64,000 nt of DNA from Cricetomys ansorgei (Eukaryota > Chordata > Mammalia > Rodentia > Nesomyidae). Positions 46,815 to 57,215 of the stretch are shown in pieces. Under the pieces are notes generated by a model that saw only the letters and a program-made list of their open reading frames with translations, had not been told where the DNA came from and did not search any database. The stretch spans positions 8,656,001-8,720,000 of the forward strand of contig JAMJFZ010001258.1 in assembly GCA_026225945.1 (NCBI GenBank), read 5' to 3'. The translations under genes were made by a program, and so were the position numbers. Position 1 is the first letter of the stretch; each line of letters opens with the position of its first letter.

Positions 46815-47184
46815 TGATGGTGTAGTCAACTATTAGGTTTTGTCAACTTGACACAAGGTAGAGTCAACTTAGAAGAAGGAACCTCAATTATGAAAATGCC
46901 TCCAAAATATTGGTCTGCAGCTAAGTCTATGTGGCATCTTCTTGATACTAGTTGATGTGTGAGAGTCTAAACCTTAGGCAGGTGGCCCTGGGAAGTGGAA
47001 GAAATGTAGCAGAACTTGGGTCTGAAGAGTCAGGAAGCAGTGCTTGGTTTCTGCCTCTAGGCCCCTACTCTGTTTGAGTTCTTGCCATAGGATATGTAAG
47101 GACATACAAAGCCAAATAAACCCTTTCCCTCTGAGTTGCTTTTGGTCATGATCTTTATCAGAGTAACAGAAGACTGTTCTCTGT
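46815..47184 (+). mobile_element. MaLR-like LTR (type B)
   Basis: 'gtcaacttgacacaaggtag' (46842), 'aacctcaattatgaaaatgc' (46881), 'ccaaataaaccctttccc' with the AATAAA signal (47112), and 'gttgcttttggtcatgatct' (47136) are hallmarks of a rodent LTR-like repeat; the 3' end resembles mammalian MaLR LTR ends. Its 3' limit lies directly against an ERVK primer-binding-site remnant. Confidence 0.7.
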
Positions 47185-47188
47185 AGGT

Positions 47189-47208
47189 GCCAATCACGTT
47201 GGACACCA
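47189..47208 (-). other. Retroviral primer-binding site remnant
   Basis: On the minus strand this reads TGGTGTCCAACGTGATTGGC. The first 14 bases match 12 of those of the tRNA-Lys type site TGGCGCCCAACGTG. It lies two bases from the CA end of the adjoining LTR, the spacing expected in an ERVK provirus. Internal sequence beyond it is lost. Confidence 0.6.
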
Positions 47209-47210
47209 GA

Positions 47211-48123
47211 TGTAGATGTAGATTTAGGGCAAAAGGCAGTTTATTCTTTGGCTAATTCAATCCCTGGTCCTTAGAGGGTTTTAGCCTCCATATAATCTAA
47301 TCTTCAAGACTAAACATAGAACATTTCAAACTCAGAGATTTACTGCTGATTGAACCATACTGACTACCTCCTTCTGAACTTAGAGGTGTACTGAACTCAA
47401 CTGACACTTCTGGTTGGCTGATTCAATTCACTACTATTCTGGCTCAAACTCTTCTCCATGCTGCTGGTTCAAACTTTTCTGCTGAGCTGGCTGGCTATTT
47501 TTGACTGAACTCTTTTGACTCTGGCTGACACCTGCAACTTCTCTGGCTGAACTGCTCTGCTCTAAGTTGATTCTTTCTTCCCCTCTGATATGGACTTGTT
47601 CTGCTGAACTGCCTCTATGTTTCTGCCTCAGACTGCCTCTGCCTCTGTATCTCTCTCTGAACTCCCTGTGTCTCTCTAAACTCAGGAGCCTGTTTTTATA
47701 TCCTGAGAGTTGGGCATGTCCTCACTGTGATTCAATTTCAGACTTCACTCTTCCTGTTTTTCACTCTGATTTAATCTCAGAGTTGGGATTAAAGGCTTGT
47801 GCTCCTTCTATAACATGAACTGAGATCTATGACACACTTCTGAACTGACTGTTTCATTTTAGATCCCTAGTGGTGGAATTAAAAGTGTTTGGCAAATTGC
47901 TTTAACCACAAAATAACCTTTCAGCTAGCATTAGCATAAACAGAGGATAGTATTAATCTGACTAACATTCTTTATGCATTCCATCAGGAACACACAGGCC
48001 TCTGAATGTGATCCCTTCCTAGCTGTCACACAGGTCTTTCTATGTGATCCTTTCTCACAGAGCAGAGCAGCCATGCTGCTGAGTTAAATGATTAAATATT
48101 CCTCTACTATTGTCCTTCTAACA
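47211..48123 (-). mobile_element. ERVK-type LTR, reversed
   Basis: On the minus strand the block may start TGTTAG (48123) and ends CTACA (47211). TATAAAA is at 47694-47700, a long CT-motif-rich R-like region with repeated 'ctg-aac-t' type units follows (about 47400-47690), and AATAAA lies at 47240-47245, about 29 bases from the end. A primer-binding-site remnant follows. The class is inferred from that site. The distal boundary is the weakest part. Confidence 0.6.
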
Positions 48124-48212
48124 TGTGGATCTTGGGGCTTGAACTCAAATTGTTAGGCTTGGCAATAGGTATCCACAGTGCCATTCACCAGTCCTGGGTG
48201 AAAAGTGTTTTA
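48124..48212 (-). repeat. B2/B3-like SINE fragment, reversed
   Basis: 'tggatcttggggcttgaact' (48126) and 'gttaggcttggcaataggta' (48151) resemble the reversed tRNA-like head of B2/B3. It abuts the inferred outer edge of the ERVK LTR, so the LTR may have inserted into this SINE. Confidence 0.5.
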
Positions 48213-48654
48213 AAGGTGTTACTTAATTTCATGTATGCATACACACAGACACACACAGACACTCACACACAGAGACATAACCGCACACATACACTCACAT
48301 GTGCACATGGGTTCACATGCACTTCTATAAGGTAATACTTTATCATCTCTGGTTTTTACAGATATAACTCACAATAGGCAACTTGTCTAAACTAACCCAA
48401 CGAATATTTCTAGATTGTCTTTTTGAATCTCTCTGAAATCTTCTTATCCACATGGCATACCACCTCTTATCTAAAGAATATCTGAGATGTTTAAAGCAAA
48501 AGTCTTGGAACCTGTCCCAGACATCAATTAACTTCTTCCAGTGTCCTTGAGTCACACTTGCATTACCCTATAGAAAGGAGGACTAACCTTTGAATACCTA
48601 AATCCTTTTTGTTCCTCTTCTACAGAAGACTATAATTACAGGGGAAGTGACAGT
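48213..48654. other. Unassigned, with CA-rich patch
   Basis: 48238-48300 is CA-rich low complexity. The rest is unassigned. Confidence 0.45.
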
Positions 48655-48830
48655 ATTTGTTCCACACATACTCAGTGTCAGGCTTTTATATATTTTATTC
48701 TTACAGCAATCTTGAAAGGTTATCTTATTTTAGAGATGGTATAACTGAAGCTTAGAGAGGTTAGGTAGCTTTCCTAGAGCTGCAGTGAAGCTGCAGAGGA
48801 TGAGCAGAAACCACGGGCTACTTAGCCACT
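48655..48830 (+). repeat. MIR SINE
   Basis: A well-ordered MIR: 'actcagtgtcaggctttta' (48670), 'ttattcttacagcaatcttg' (48696), 'tagagatggtataactgaag' (48731), 'cttagagaggttaggtagct' (48751) and 'gctgcag' onward. Ancient and inactive. Confidence 0.8.
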
Positions 48831-48917
48831 AGACAATCATATCTATCACTGCTGTTATCAGTCATTGATCAAGTCCTGTACAGACAGGAGCAGGAAAATA
48901 GGGATGTACCTGTGAGG

Positions 48918-48942
48918 AAAAACAAAACAAAACAAAACAAAA
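48918..48942. repeat. (AAAAC)n tract
   Basis: Five AAAAC units, no SINE body recognised in front of it. Confidence 0.85.
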
Positions 48943-49919
48943 GGTGGGCTGATAAAAGTGACTTGTTATGTATCTGGAGGAAGGCTGGAGACATGTGGAA
49001 TGGCAGGGAGGGATGTGGAAGAAAGAGTTGGAAGGGGTAGAAAGTATAGCATATTTATTTCTATGATTAGCTCATATTTCTCCAGGAATGAAATTTGGAG
49101 TATAGGGAGCAAGATGTAAGACAGCGCTGCTCATGACACAGGCTATTGTTCCTCTCTGATTTGCTTTCATATCATGGATTAAGATTCTTTTCAACTGGTG
49201 TGAATGACTCCCAGCATACCTCTGTTCTTAGCTAGAGGACTAGAAAGAAGGATGATGAGAATATTCTGTTATTTGGGAGAAGGGTGAAGCTGCAAGCCTG
49301 CTTTTTTATATTTGTGTCATCACTGTAGCTACTGCTGAACCTCTGAGTATAAGCTGCAGTTTTAAGTAAGTGCGTGCTGTAATAAAAAAGTAGTAAGCTT
49401 CTCAAGAAATAAAAGAATGTTAACCACATAAACTTCTTCCTAACTCTATTATCTCTATTCATATCATTTTCTTGGTCATAATATCTGATCAAACTTGTAT
49501 TTATGGCAGGCATCCATTTTTCTAATAAGCAGCAGATTTAGTGAATTTGAGAGAATTTAGATTACAAACCAACTTATTACATGGGTTCAACATTTGGTGG
49601 TAATGTTCATTTTACAACTTTCAGATTTGCCTGTTATCTAAAATAGTGTGATTTTTATCATTTGTTGATTTGGTGAGCATCGTTGCTATAGAACTGGTTT
49701 ACAGCAATGAAATAAAATAAATTTAATTGTCAAAAGATAAAATACATAAAAAGTAAACTTAGAGATGGGACAAAGGATGACTGTTTCTAAAATGAAGATG
49801 GGAACCCCTTGGTGGAGACAGGAGTCCCAGAGAGAGCCATTTTCAGGTTGCGCTAGTGACACGTAGGACCTTCCATTCACAGAGACGCCGAGTTGATCTT
49901 AAGTGCTTGGGGGGAATTA
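48943..49919. other. Unassigned
   Basis: No recognised repeat or coding block. The 93-codon minus frame at 49232-49513 has no codon bias. Confidence 0.4.
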
Positions 49920-50240
49920 TAATGACCTGGACAGTTCCCACCCACTTTGCCCATGTTAATGATATAGTGTGGTCAGAGAATGAAAACAATTTCACATAAT
50001 GTTTAATAAAATCAGTTCAATAAAGAAAATATTTTAATACCCCCAGTACATGGTGTTATGGTTAATTAGGCATCGATTCTCTAACAATTTTCTCCAAATA
50101 ATATTAATAAAGCATTATCCATTTTAATTTATTAATCCCACCCCGTTTGCCACTTGAAAAAAGAAATATGAAATGTCGATTTTCATCAAGTGAGAATTAG
50201 TTAATTGACTAACATCAGTAGGTTCTCCTGAGAATTTTTC
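49920..50240. promoter_or_regulatory. Candidate conserved non-coding element
   Basis: Repeat-free AT-rich block with homeodomain-like TTAATTA at 50062-50068, an adjoining ATCGAT at 50072-50077 (Onecut/Cut-like word), and gttaattga at 50210-50218. No open frame spans it. It looks like a developmental enhancer, but this rests on texture only. Confidence 0.25.
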
Positions 50241-50940
50241 TCAGCTCTTTCTAAGTAGTGCGTATTTGCCTAGGTTCAGAAATCAAAGTGAAAACATTTT
50301 GCGTCTGTTTATGTCCATTTGTTTGTGTGAAATAGTAGGGGAATGGAGAAAACAGTGCAAAAGAAACATAGTACTTATCCTCAAATATGCACAAGCTACC
50401 TCAGTTCACTGGGTGTGTTATGACCCATGCCCATACTCACCTGGTTGAAACTTCCTTCTCTGTCTCCATTGTACAATCATTTACAAGCTGCACCCTTTGA
50501 GTGACTGTGTACATAGACTTCAGAGCTCACTTAAAAGTGGGATGCCATTTGTTATTGGATTATGCATTCTTTAACATATCATATATGTGAAACCACGTGG
50601 CACTGTCATATTATAGTTTTCATTTATAACAAAGCATTGCACGTTATGTACCTAATACTTCAGCATCATTGCATCTATTTCATGCTTTTGGATAGTATAC
50701 CAAATTTTAAGAAAATTTTCAAACTATGCAGCATAATATTATGTTTAAAGGATGCAAAAAGTGTTATAAGGCCAACAGATGTTTTTTTATGAACGTATGT
50801 AAAGTACTCAGAGAGGTGTAGAGTAAGAGTTGCTGTAAGATTCACTCAAAGTTTGACTTTTGCTGTGCAGATAGGGGGCATGACGAACCACACAGGCAGG
50901 GCTCTGAATATAATTTATTGTTCTGATTATGTAAGACAAT
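50241..50940. other. Unassigned
   Basis: No recognised feature. Confidence 0.45.
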
Positions 50941-50944
50941 GGCT

Positions 50945-51385
50945 CAGGTAGAAGGTACACTTTCTCCCCAACAAATTCTCATTGCCAAAGGATAATGGTG
51001 GCAGAGACATCAGTTAACACTGAGATGCTGAAGAAGAATGAGCCGAATATGGCTACAAAGTCAGCTTTTTTCAGCAGGGAGTCACGGTATACCAGCCACA
51101 TACGGCAGGCCCCATGCCCTGGAGTAGTTGGGCAACACCGAACAGGTGCCATTTTTTCTTTTGTGTGTGAAGACTTTTTGTTTTGTTTGATTGTGTTTGA
51201 GTATATTCTGTCTTTTGGTTTTGTGGCTCTTTTATTTTTGAAAGAGAGAGATACAGAAAGCATAACGTTACGAAGTAGGACAGGTATCAAGGTGGGGAGG
51301 ACCTAGGAGGTATTGTAGAGGGAAAAAACATGATCAAATATATTGTATAAAAGAAAATTAAATGCTTTAAATAAAAATAACATAA
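50945..51385 (+). mobile_element. L1 3' UTR (L1-Mus-like) with end
   Basis: Plus-oriented. Landmarks are 'gctgaagaagaatgagccg' (51026), 'ggctacaaagtcagctttt' (51051), 'gtcacggtataccagccaca' (51081), 'cggcaggccccatgccct' (51103), 'aaggtggggaggacctagg' (51289) and 'aaatatattgtataaaag' (51336), followed by an A-rich tail. This UTR type differs from the Lx-like copies elsewhere. 5' truncated, no ORF2. Confidence 0.85.
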
Positions 51386-51540
51386 AGTTAGTCTTGTCTT
51401 CATTGCATGAGAAATCAAGTCAGGCCCTGCCCCACCTAGTAACCATGGGACCAACATAAGAGACCGTTTTTGTTCCCTCTGCTTGGGCCAGCTTGGTCTT
51501 CTTTTGAAAACAAAGTCAGGGAAAGTATATAATTCTCTAT
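51386..51540. other. Unassigned
   Basis: Short spacer between the L1 tail and the next LTR-like repeat. Confidence 0.4.
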
Positions 51541-51872
51541 CTTAATGACTTTTTTATTACTGTAATAAGACACCAAGACCAAGGCAACTTATAAGGCTTT
51601 CAGTTCCAGATGGGAGAAGAGTCCAGAAACATCATGGCAGGAAGCACCCAGGCATGGCACTAACGCAGTACCTAAAGAGCTTACATGTGACCCACAAGCA
51701 CCGGGCAGAGAGAGCTAACTATGAATGGCATCAGCTTTTGAAACCTCACAGCCCAACCCCAGGGACACACCTCCTTCAACAAAGTCATGCCTCCTAACCC
51801 TTCCTCAACAGTTCTGCCAAACATTGAAATATATGAGCCTATGGGGAGAGTCTCATTCAAACCACCACATCT
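51541..51872 (-). mobile_element. MaLR-like LTR, reversed (type A)
   Basis: 'ttattactgtaataagacac' (51554), 'caagaccaaggcaacttat' (51572), 'aacatcatggcaggaagcac' (51628), 'cacacctccttcaacaaagt' (51766) and 'cctatggggagagtctcatt' (51838) follow the same order as the copies at 40140 and 61777. Confidence 0.75.
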
Positions 51873-53559
51873 GTCTCCATTGTATTTCCTCGAGGGAAGC
51901 CCTCAAGTAGGCCTCAGATTACGGTGAATATGCTGCAAGTGCTCCCACAGATTGGAGCTTGACTCCATTTCAGCACTTACTGCAGTATATTGTTGAGCTT
52001 TTCTGGGAATTATTAGACTGATAATGCTCCCTCCGACCTCAGTAAAACTTTTCAGGGAGTCTATGTGTCTCTTTTCTCACAAGGTAATTGACCATCTGGC
52101 ATGAAACAAACATTTAATAAATATTTGCTAAATAAGTAAATACATATATAAGTACACCAGAATGAATAAAGAATTTTTAGGCAAAAAAGTAAAATAAAAT
52201 AAAACAAACCTCACAGCTAAAGGCTTGCTAATATACTTGTGGGGAAAAAGAAATGCATTAGCAGGGACTGTTTATTGATTAGATTATATTGCTTTTTCTT
52301 TTACATTTATTTTTCAAATTGCCCTTTAAAAGTCATATGTTCATTTTTATAAACAGGAAGTGAAAGTCTCTAGGAAATTAAATAACTCAAATTAAGACAT
52401 AATTCAATAATCCATAATTATGAGTTCATACATCAGGATTTAAATGATTCCTTCTCCATATTTTTATACTCCTCATAAACAAGGCTAAAACTAGAATACA
52501 ACAAGGGAATAATGGGGTCCCTCAGATAGTCACATGTATATATGTTTGTGGCAAGTTTCTGGTTCCTTTTCTGTTTCTGTGCATTGGTCTCTGGACCATT
52601 TTATCTTCACTGTTTTATCACACAGGTCTGTCTTGCCATTTACTTACCTCCCTTCAGATAAAGGTTCAGTTTGAGAAAATAACACTGGAACAATCATAAT
52701 TACTTGTCCTCCTGAAAACACCTCAGGAAAAAAGTTACTTGGAAGGGAAGTGGATTTGCCATTGGGGGCAAGAGGAATGCTGTTCTTAGGGTGGATTTTG
52801 TTATACTGCGCATCAGCGTGCACTCAGATACTTTGCCCGAGTTAGAATGAAATAGAAGAGCTTGCAACTTGTCAGCAGGAGGGAAGCCAGTGAGTCATGA
52901 CAGTATATCAGATTTGTATCTTGAGGATATTGCAAATGTACTAGCCATGTGAAACAATCTCTCTCTCTTTTGTTTGGTACAAGTCAAAGCAGTATTGAAA
53001 ATTGAGCTTCTTAACAGGATTCCAGTGACTCTATGCCCTCTGCCTTTTACTGACATAAGCTAAGAGATTTGGAGTTCTTATCCTTCAAAGAAATGCATCT
53101 CGGGATTATAGCTAAGGTGGCAGGGTGTGCCTAGTGATAATGAATTTTCCAATAAAGTCTTAAAGGAAAGTGCCTGCAATATATTTTTGATATAGCATAG
53201 TGTATAGCTTTGTATGATGCTGAAAGGTAATAAATTACACCCTCACACGTGCATACACCCACACACATGCCCAATACTTTTATTTTAATAAAGATAAGAG
53301 AATATTGTCAAACTGTCCATTCAAATATTCTTTTATTTCTCAGAAAAATGATTTTGTTATCTGTTTGTTTTGTTTTGTTTCTCTTTTATTTTGCCTTAGT
53401 GTTTTGTTTCAAGATCTGGAGAATCTGAGCAATATCCAACTAATTTCAACCTTAAGAAAAATGCTCAGCTTTTTTGAAGTACTTTCCAATGTTGCAAATA
53501 AATACAAAACATCAGTTAATGCCTACAGAATAAAAGGATGCACAGCAAATTAATTAAAT
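51873..53559. other. Unassigned 1.7 kb
   Basis: A weak MIR-like stretch may lie at 52350-52440. No other repeat or coding block is recognised. Confidence 0.4.
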
Positions 53560-53880
53560 GAGTGGCAGAAGCTAGTCAGTAAATTATTGTGTCAGAAATG
53601 TGCTTAGCTGTGTTGTGAAACTCAATTTAATTATGTAATTTTATTAACTATAAAAATAGAAACTAATTGGGTTCCTGATTTCAAATGGGTAAAATTAATA
53701 TATAAGAGAGGAAATGAAACACAAAACCAGTCTTAATGTAATACTGGCCATTTATGGTTTTAATTTGGCAGACTATCTCACTGATAATGAATGGCTGACC
53801 TTGAGTTTGCTCTTTATTTATTAGTCATGGGTATTTTAGGTTGCTTGTGCTGATTGTGGCTTGTCCGGGTTTGATCAGGG
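53560..53880. promoter_or_regulatory. Weak candidate non-coding element
   Basis: Repeat-free block with TTTAATTA at 53626-53633 and further TAAT/ATTA words (53640-53690, 53758-53768). No open frame spans it. Weaker than the 33480 block. Confidence 0.2.
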
Positions 53881-54190
53881 TAGAAAAAGTCTAAACAGTC
53901 CTGAACAGCATGTAACGCTGGCTACAATCCCTGCTTTCTTCTTTCCCTTCATTTTGAGAGGTAGGCATTTACTGCAAGAAGTATAAAAACATTTTCTTTT
54001 TGAGAAACACAATCCTGACGTTCTTTTACTGCAGTATGTTATTAAAGTTATTTTGCTATTGTTGCTTTTAATCTCCTCCTGTGATGAATTTAGAAATTCA
54101 ATTTTGTCATGGGCTTCAATTTATAGGAAATAGAGAGAAGATTTCAAACCTTTTCATAAAGTCTTAGATCCTAGTGCTGAGGGTTATCAG
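53881..54190. other. Unassigned
   Basis: No recognised feature. Confidence 0.45.
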
Positions 54191-54194
54191 GAAC

Positions 54195-54540
54195 TACTAC
54201 ATTATGGATTCTTTTATGTGACCAAATAATATTCTATCATGGGCTTATGTCATGGTTTTTTACCTATATATCAGTTGATAAGCGTCTGAGTTACGTCCAC
54301 TTTGTATTATTATAAACAATGCTCTATGAATATTGCTAGACAATGTCTTTCCAAGAAAACATATATTTTCACTTGTTTTGAATGTATAGCTGCATGAAAA
54401 AGGATGGGTTATATACACACCAGTTAAAATTTGAGTAATTCCAAAGTATGTTCTACAGTGGCTACACTAGTTTATAACCGATAAACGATGCACGTGACTT
54501 CTATTGTTCATATTCATCATCGTTGCTTTAATTCTTACTT
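54195..54540 (-). mobile_element. Ancient L1 ORF2 3' region, part 1
   Basis: Reversed ancient L1: 'accaaataatattctatcat' (54221), 'tatcagttgataagcgtctg' (54270), 'cactttgtattattataaac' (54299) and 'ctacagtggctacactagtt' (54453) follow the order of L1 ORF2 C-terminal coding sequence read backwards. Continues at 55078 beyond an inserted SINE. Confidence 0.75.
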
Positions 54541-54544
54541 TTGT

Positions 54545-54733
54545 GTGAGTGTGTGTTGTATTTGTGTTCAGTATATATCAATGCAGTGCCTACGTGTTCG
54601 TGTGTGTGTGTGGTGTGGTGTGTGTGTGTGTGCATGCATTCATGTATGTATGTGGTGTGGTGTGTGTGTGTGTGTGTGTGTGCGTGTATGCATGCATGCA
54701 TGTGTGTATGTGGTATGGTGTGTGTATGTATGA

Positions 54734-54768
<35 letters not shown>

Positions 54769-54794
54769 CATGCATGTATGTGTGTATGCGGTAT

Positions 54795-54832
<38 letters not shown>

Positions 54833-55072
54833 CTGCTCTGTCACTTTCAACTTCATTTCTTTGGGATAAGTTTTTTTCACTGAATCTGAGGATAGGCTTG
54901 CAAGCCCCAGGGGTCCTACTGTATCTATCTACTTCCTCCTGTAACTCTTGGAAGAGTTCAACCCTATGCCTGCATTTTATGTGTGTACCAGGGGGTTTAA
55001 GGTTTAAGCTCAGGTCTTTGTGTTTGAAAGGGGAAGTGCTCTTTACACACTGAATCATCTTTTTAGCCAGTA
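54545..55072 (-). repeat. B4/RSINE1-type SINE with expanded TG tail
   Basis: The SINE body lies at 54832-55072: 'tttcactgaatctgagg' (54875), 'tgcaagccccaggggtcct' (54899), 'taagctcaggtctttgtgt' (55005) and the head region to 'ttttagcca'. The SINE's CA tail appears on the plus strand as the long TG tract 54545-54830. The whole unit sits inside an ancient L1. Confidence 0.65.
54598..54830. repeat. (TG)n tract with higher-order repeats
   Basis: About 230 bases of TG with embedded blocks of GCATGCA-type and GTATGTGG-type sequence. The word ggtRtggtg recurs near 54612, 54654, 54712 and 54789. Very long frames on both strands through here (to 200 codons) encode only Cys-Val or His-Thr runs and are artefacts. 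Confidence 0.95.
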
Positions 55073-55077
55073 TTCTG

Positions 55078-55170
55078 TTTTGTGTTCTTATATATAGCCA
55101 TTCTGGGAGGTGTGTTGTAATATTTCCCATTTGCCAGTCAGAGGTATGAGAGTAAACATTTAGTGTTCTT
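55078..55170 (-). mobile_element. Ancient L1 ORF2 3' region, part 2
   Basis: 'cttatatatagccattctgg' (55088) then 'gaggtgtgttgtaatatttc' (55108) continue the ancient L1 interrupted at 54540, in the same orientation and order. Confidence 0.6.
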
Positions 55171-56485
55171 TATTTCTTGTAATTTCCATTATATGATTAA
55201 TTCTATTCTTAAGGAAATTGCATTTGAATTATCTTCAAGGGAGTTATGGGAAATCTTACTTTGCATATACTTAATACCAAACACATACTGAATATATGCT
55301 GTGGGCAAATACATTTTACTAATCCATTGGAGCCACCCTGCCTCTGTTGTCAAAAAAGAAAGTTACAGTTGTGAGCTATTTCATATCTCTGAAGAGTTAT
55401 GGATTATTTGTAGAAATTTGAAACTCTTTTTTAAAATCTTCAATGTCCCCAGATCCCTTGATTTTCCCAGGGAAATTGAATTGTCTATCATTGTTTATGC
55501 TTAAATATTCTATTAGAAAGGGAATTATTTCTCCAGAAGTCTTAGACATGACAAACATATGCCAAGCATACAAGACCCGTGGGGTAAAAGCAGTGAGAAA
55601 GAGGGTTTAACACAACCCCCAAAATTTCACTAATACTATCTTGCCTAAATACTGGATGCAGGAGGGTACCTGTGGGGGAAGTGGTGCGAAGAAAAGAAAG
55701 GGGAAAAGAAGAGAGAGAGAGAGAGATTATAATATTTTACTGACAGATAAGTGGATCAGATTGAGGACTACGTCACCAAGATGAAGGAAGAGCTGGTGGA
55801 TTTGGTAGGCAGAAGACTACCATGGTTCACTTCATCAGTGGTGTCCGGTTATTTTCAGTCCTGAATGCTGGACACGAGAGAAAAGTCTTCCCCAAATACT
55901 TTTTTATTGTGTTCTTTTATTTTATAAATGTTTAAAATCTAGTATGTGGAAGATCATTTAACAAAATACTACGATGGGTTCATAGTGTGTAATTTTAAAA
56001 TACAACAACAAATGGCTTCCATGTCTCATAAATTATGCAACAATGAGCTTTGAGCAAGACAGAGAAAAAGTGAGGCGAAACCTACACTCCCAGCAGGCAA
56101 AATATTGTTTGACATTTTTAATCATAAGGAAACCTACAACCTAGTGGGACAAAACTGAAACACATTTGCATGTCAAATAACATGCTCCATTTAATTATTT
56201 TAAGTTTCTTTGTTAACATTTCTGATTCTTATGGGATGATAAAAGTTAACAAAGAACACATTAAATTTCTACAGAGTTGAGGAGGTGTAGAACCAGATAA
56301 AATAGATAACTGACTTCCTAGCTGAATTTGGGAAAGTGTAAAATCTGTACTCAGGAAGCCAATTCTTCCCCCTTGGTTTTCTTCCCCTCTTTAATAGATT
56401 TGCTTCATTTTCAGGGCACATGGATGTCTGACTCTCTCATCCAAAGACTCTAGGATCATGATATAAGATGCATCAGGGCAATAGT
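55171..56485. other. Unassigned
   Basis: Includes a GA-rich run (55681-55725). A 36-codon open stretch at 55752-55862 is coding-like only in a loose sense. An octamer ATTTGCAT lies at 56164-56171 in otherwise unassigned sequence. Confidence 0.4.
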
Positions 56486-56489
56486 AAAG

Positions 56490-56905
56490 GTCAGAGGTAG
56501 TGAAGGACAACAGGAAGACTTTTCTGGACACAGCTAGGCAGTTCTACATACAAATTCAGAGCAGTGTGATAGCATGCACAAGGCTTGCAGAGACAAAATT
56601 CGAGCGGGAGGGGGTTTGGGACTGGGAACAAAGACACCCTCACACTGAGTGAAACAGTTATTGGCAATTGAAAGTTGCTTGGATAAAGAAAAGTTAGTTT
56701 TCTTTAGTGTATAGCCCCTGGTGCGTTGACCAAGTTCCAGTGAAGGCCACACGTGTTCAAGAACATATGGGCACTGCAAACTGGACTTGGTTAATGAAAA
56801 ATAAGAGAACACAGTTGGGTGGGGAAAGGAGAGGGAATATATCTGGAGAGATTAAGAGAATGATAGAATCAAAATACATACAATGAAATTGGCATAAAGG
56901 ATCAA
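56490..56905 (+). mobile_element. L1 3' UTR end
   Basis: Plus-oriented. 'gatagcatgcacaaggcttg' (56569), 'gacaaaattcgagcggg' (56592), 'tgtatagcccctggtgcgtt' (56708), 'caagttccagtgaaggccac' (56731) and 'ttgggtggggaaaggag' (56815) match the type of UTR at 32095. No ORF is attached. Confidence 0.7.
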
Positions 56906-56996
56906 ATGTTTTCTCTAGAATATTTCATTTTTAAAATTAATGTCATGCTTCTTTCCAATTTGAGATAAGTCCTTAAGAAATGTAGTTATTATTTTA

Positions 56997-57050
56997 TTTT
57001 TTTTATTATTTTTTATTTTTATTTATATTTTATATTTTTTATTATTTTAA
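56997..57050. repeat. T/A-rich low-complexity tract
   Basis: T-rich tract of TTTTA and TTTAT variants. Confidence 0.85.
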
Positions 57051-57096
57051 CTTGTCAAGAATGCATCAGGACTCATGACTAAGCTGTTAAATTGGA

Positions 57097-57215
57097 GCTG
57101 GCCATGGTGGCACCTATAATACCAACACTAGGGATGATGAGACAGAGAGTCTGGTGTGAATTTAAGAGCAGACTGGGTACTATAATGAGTTCAATTTAAA
57201 GCTAGGTTTAGATAC
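57097..57215 (+). repeat. Diverged B1-like SINE
   Basis: 'gagctggccatggtggcacc' (57095), 'taataccaacactaggg', 'gatgagacagagagtctgg' and 'gaatttaagagcagactggg' follow the 7SL-SINE order. The 3' half is decayed. Confidence 0.65.

Noticed and set aside
54528..55130. 200-codon minus-strand open frame, and plus-strand frames of 170 and 106 codons
   Set aside because: They read through the TG/CA tract and encode only His-Thr or Cys-Val runs plus SINE sequence. No gene.
55752..55862. 36-codon open stretch preceded by an acceptor-like 'ttttactgacag'
   Set aside because: Too short, weak codon bias, no donor and no recognised protein. Expected by chance in 64 kb.
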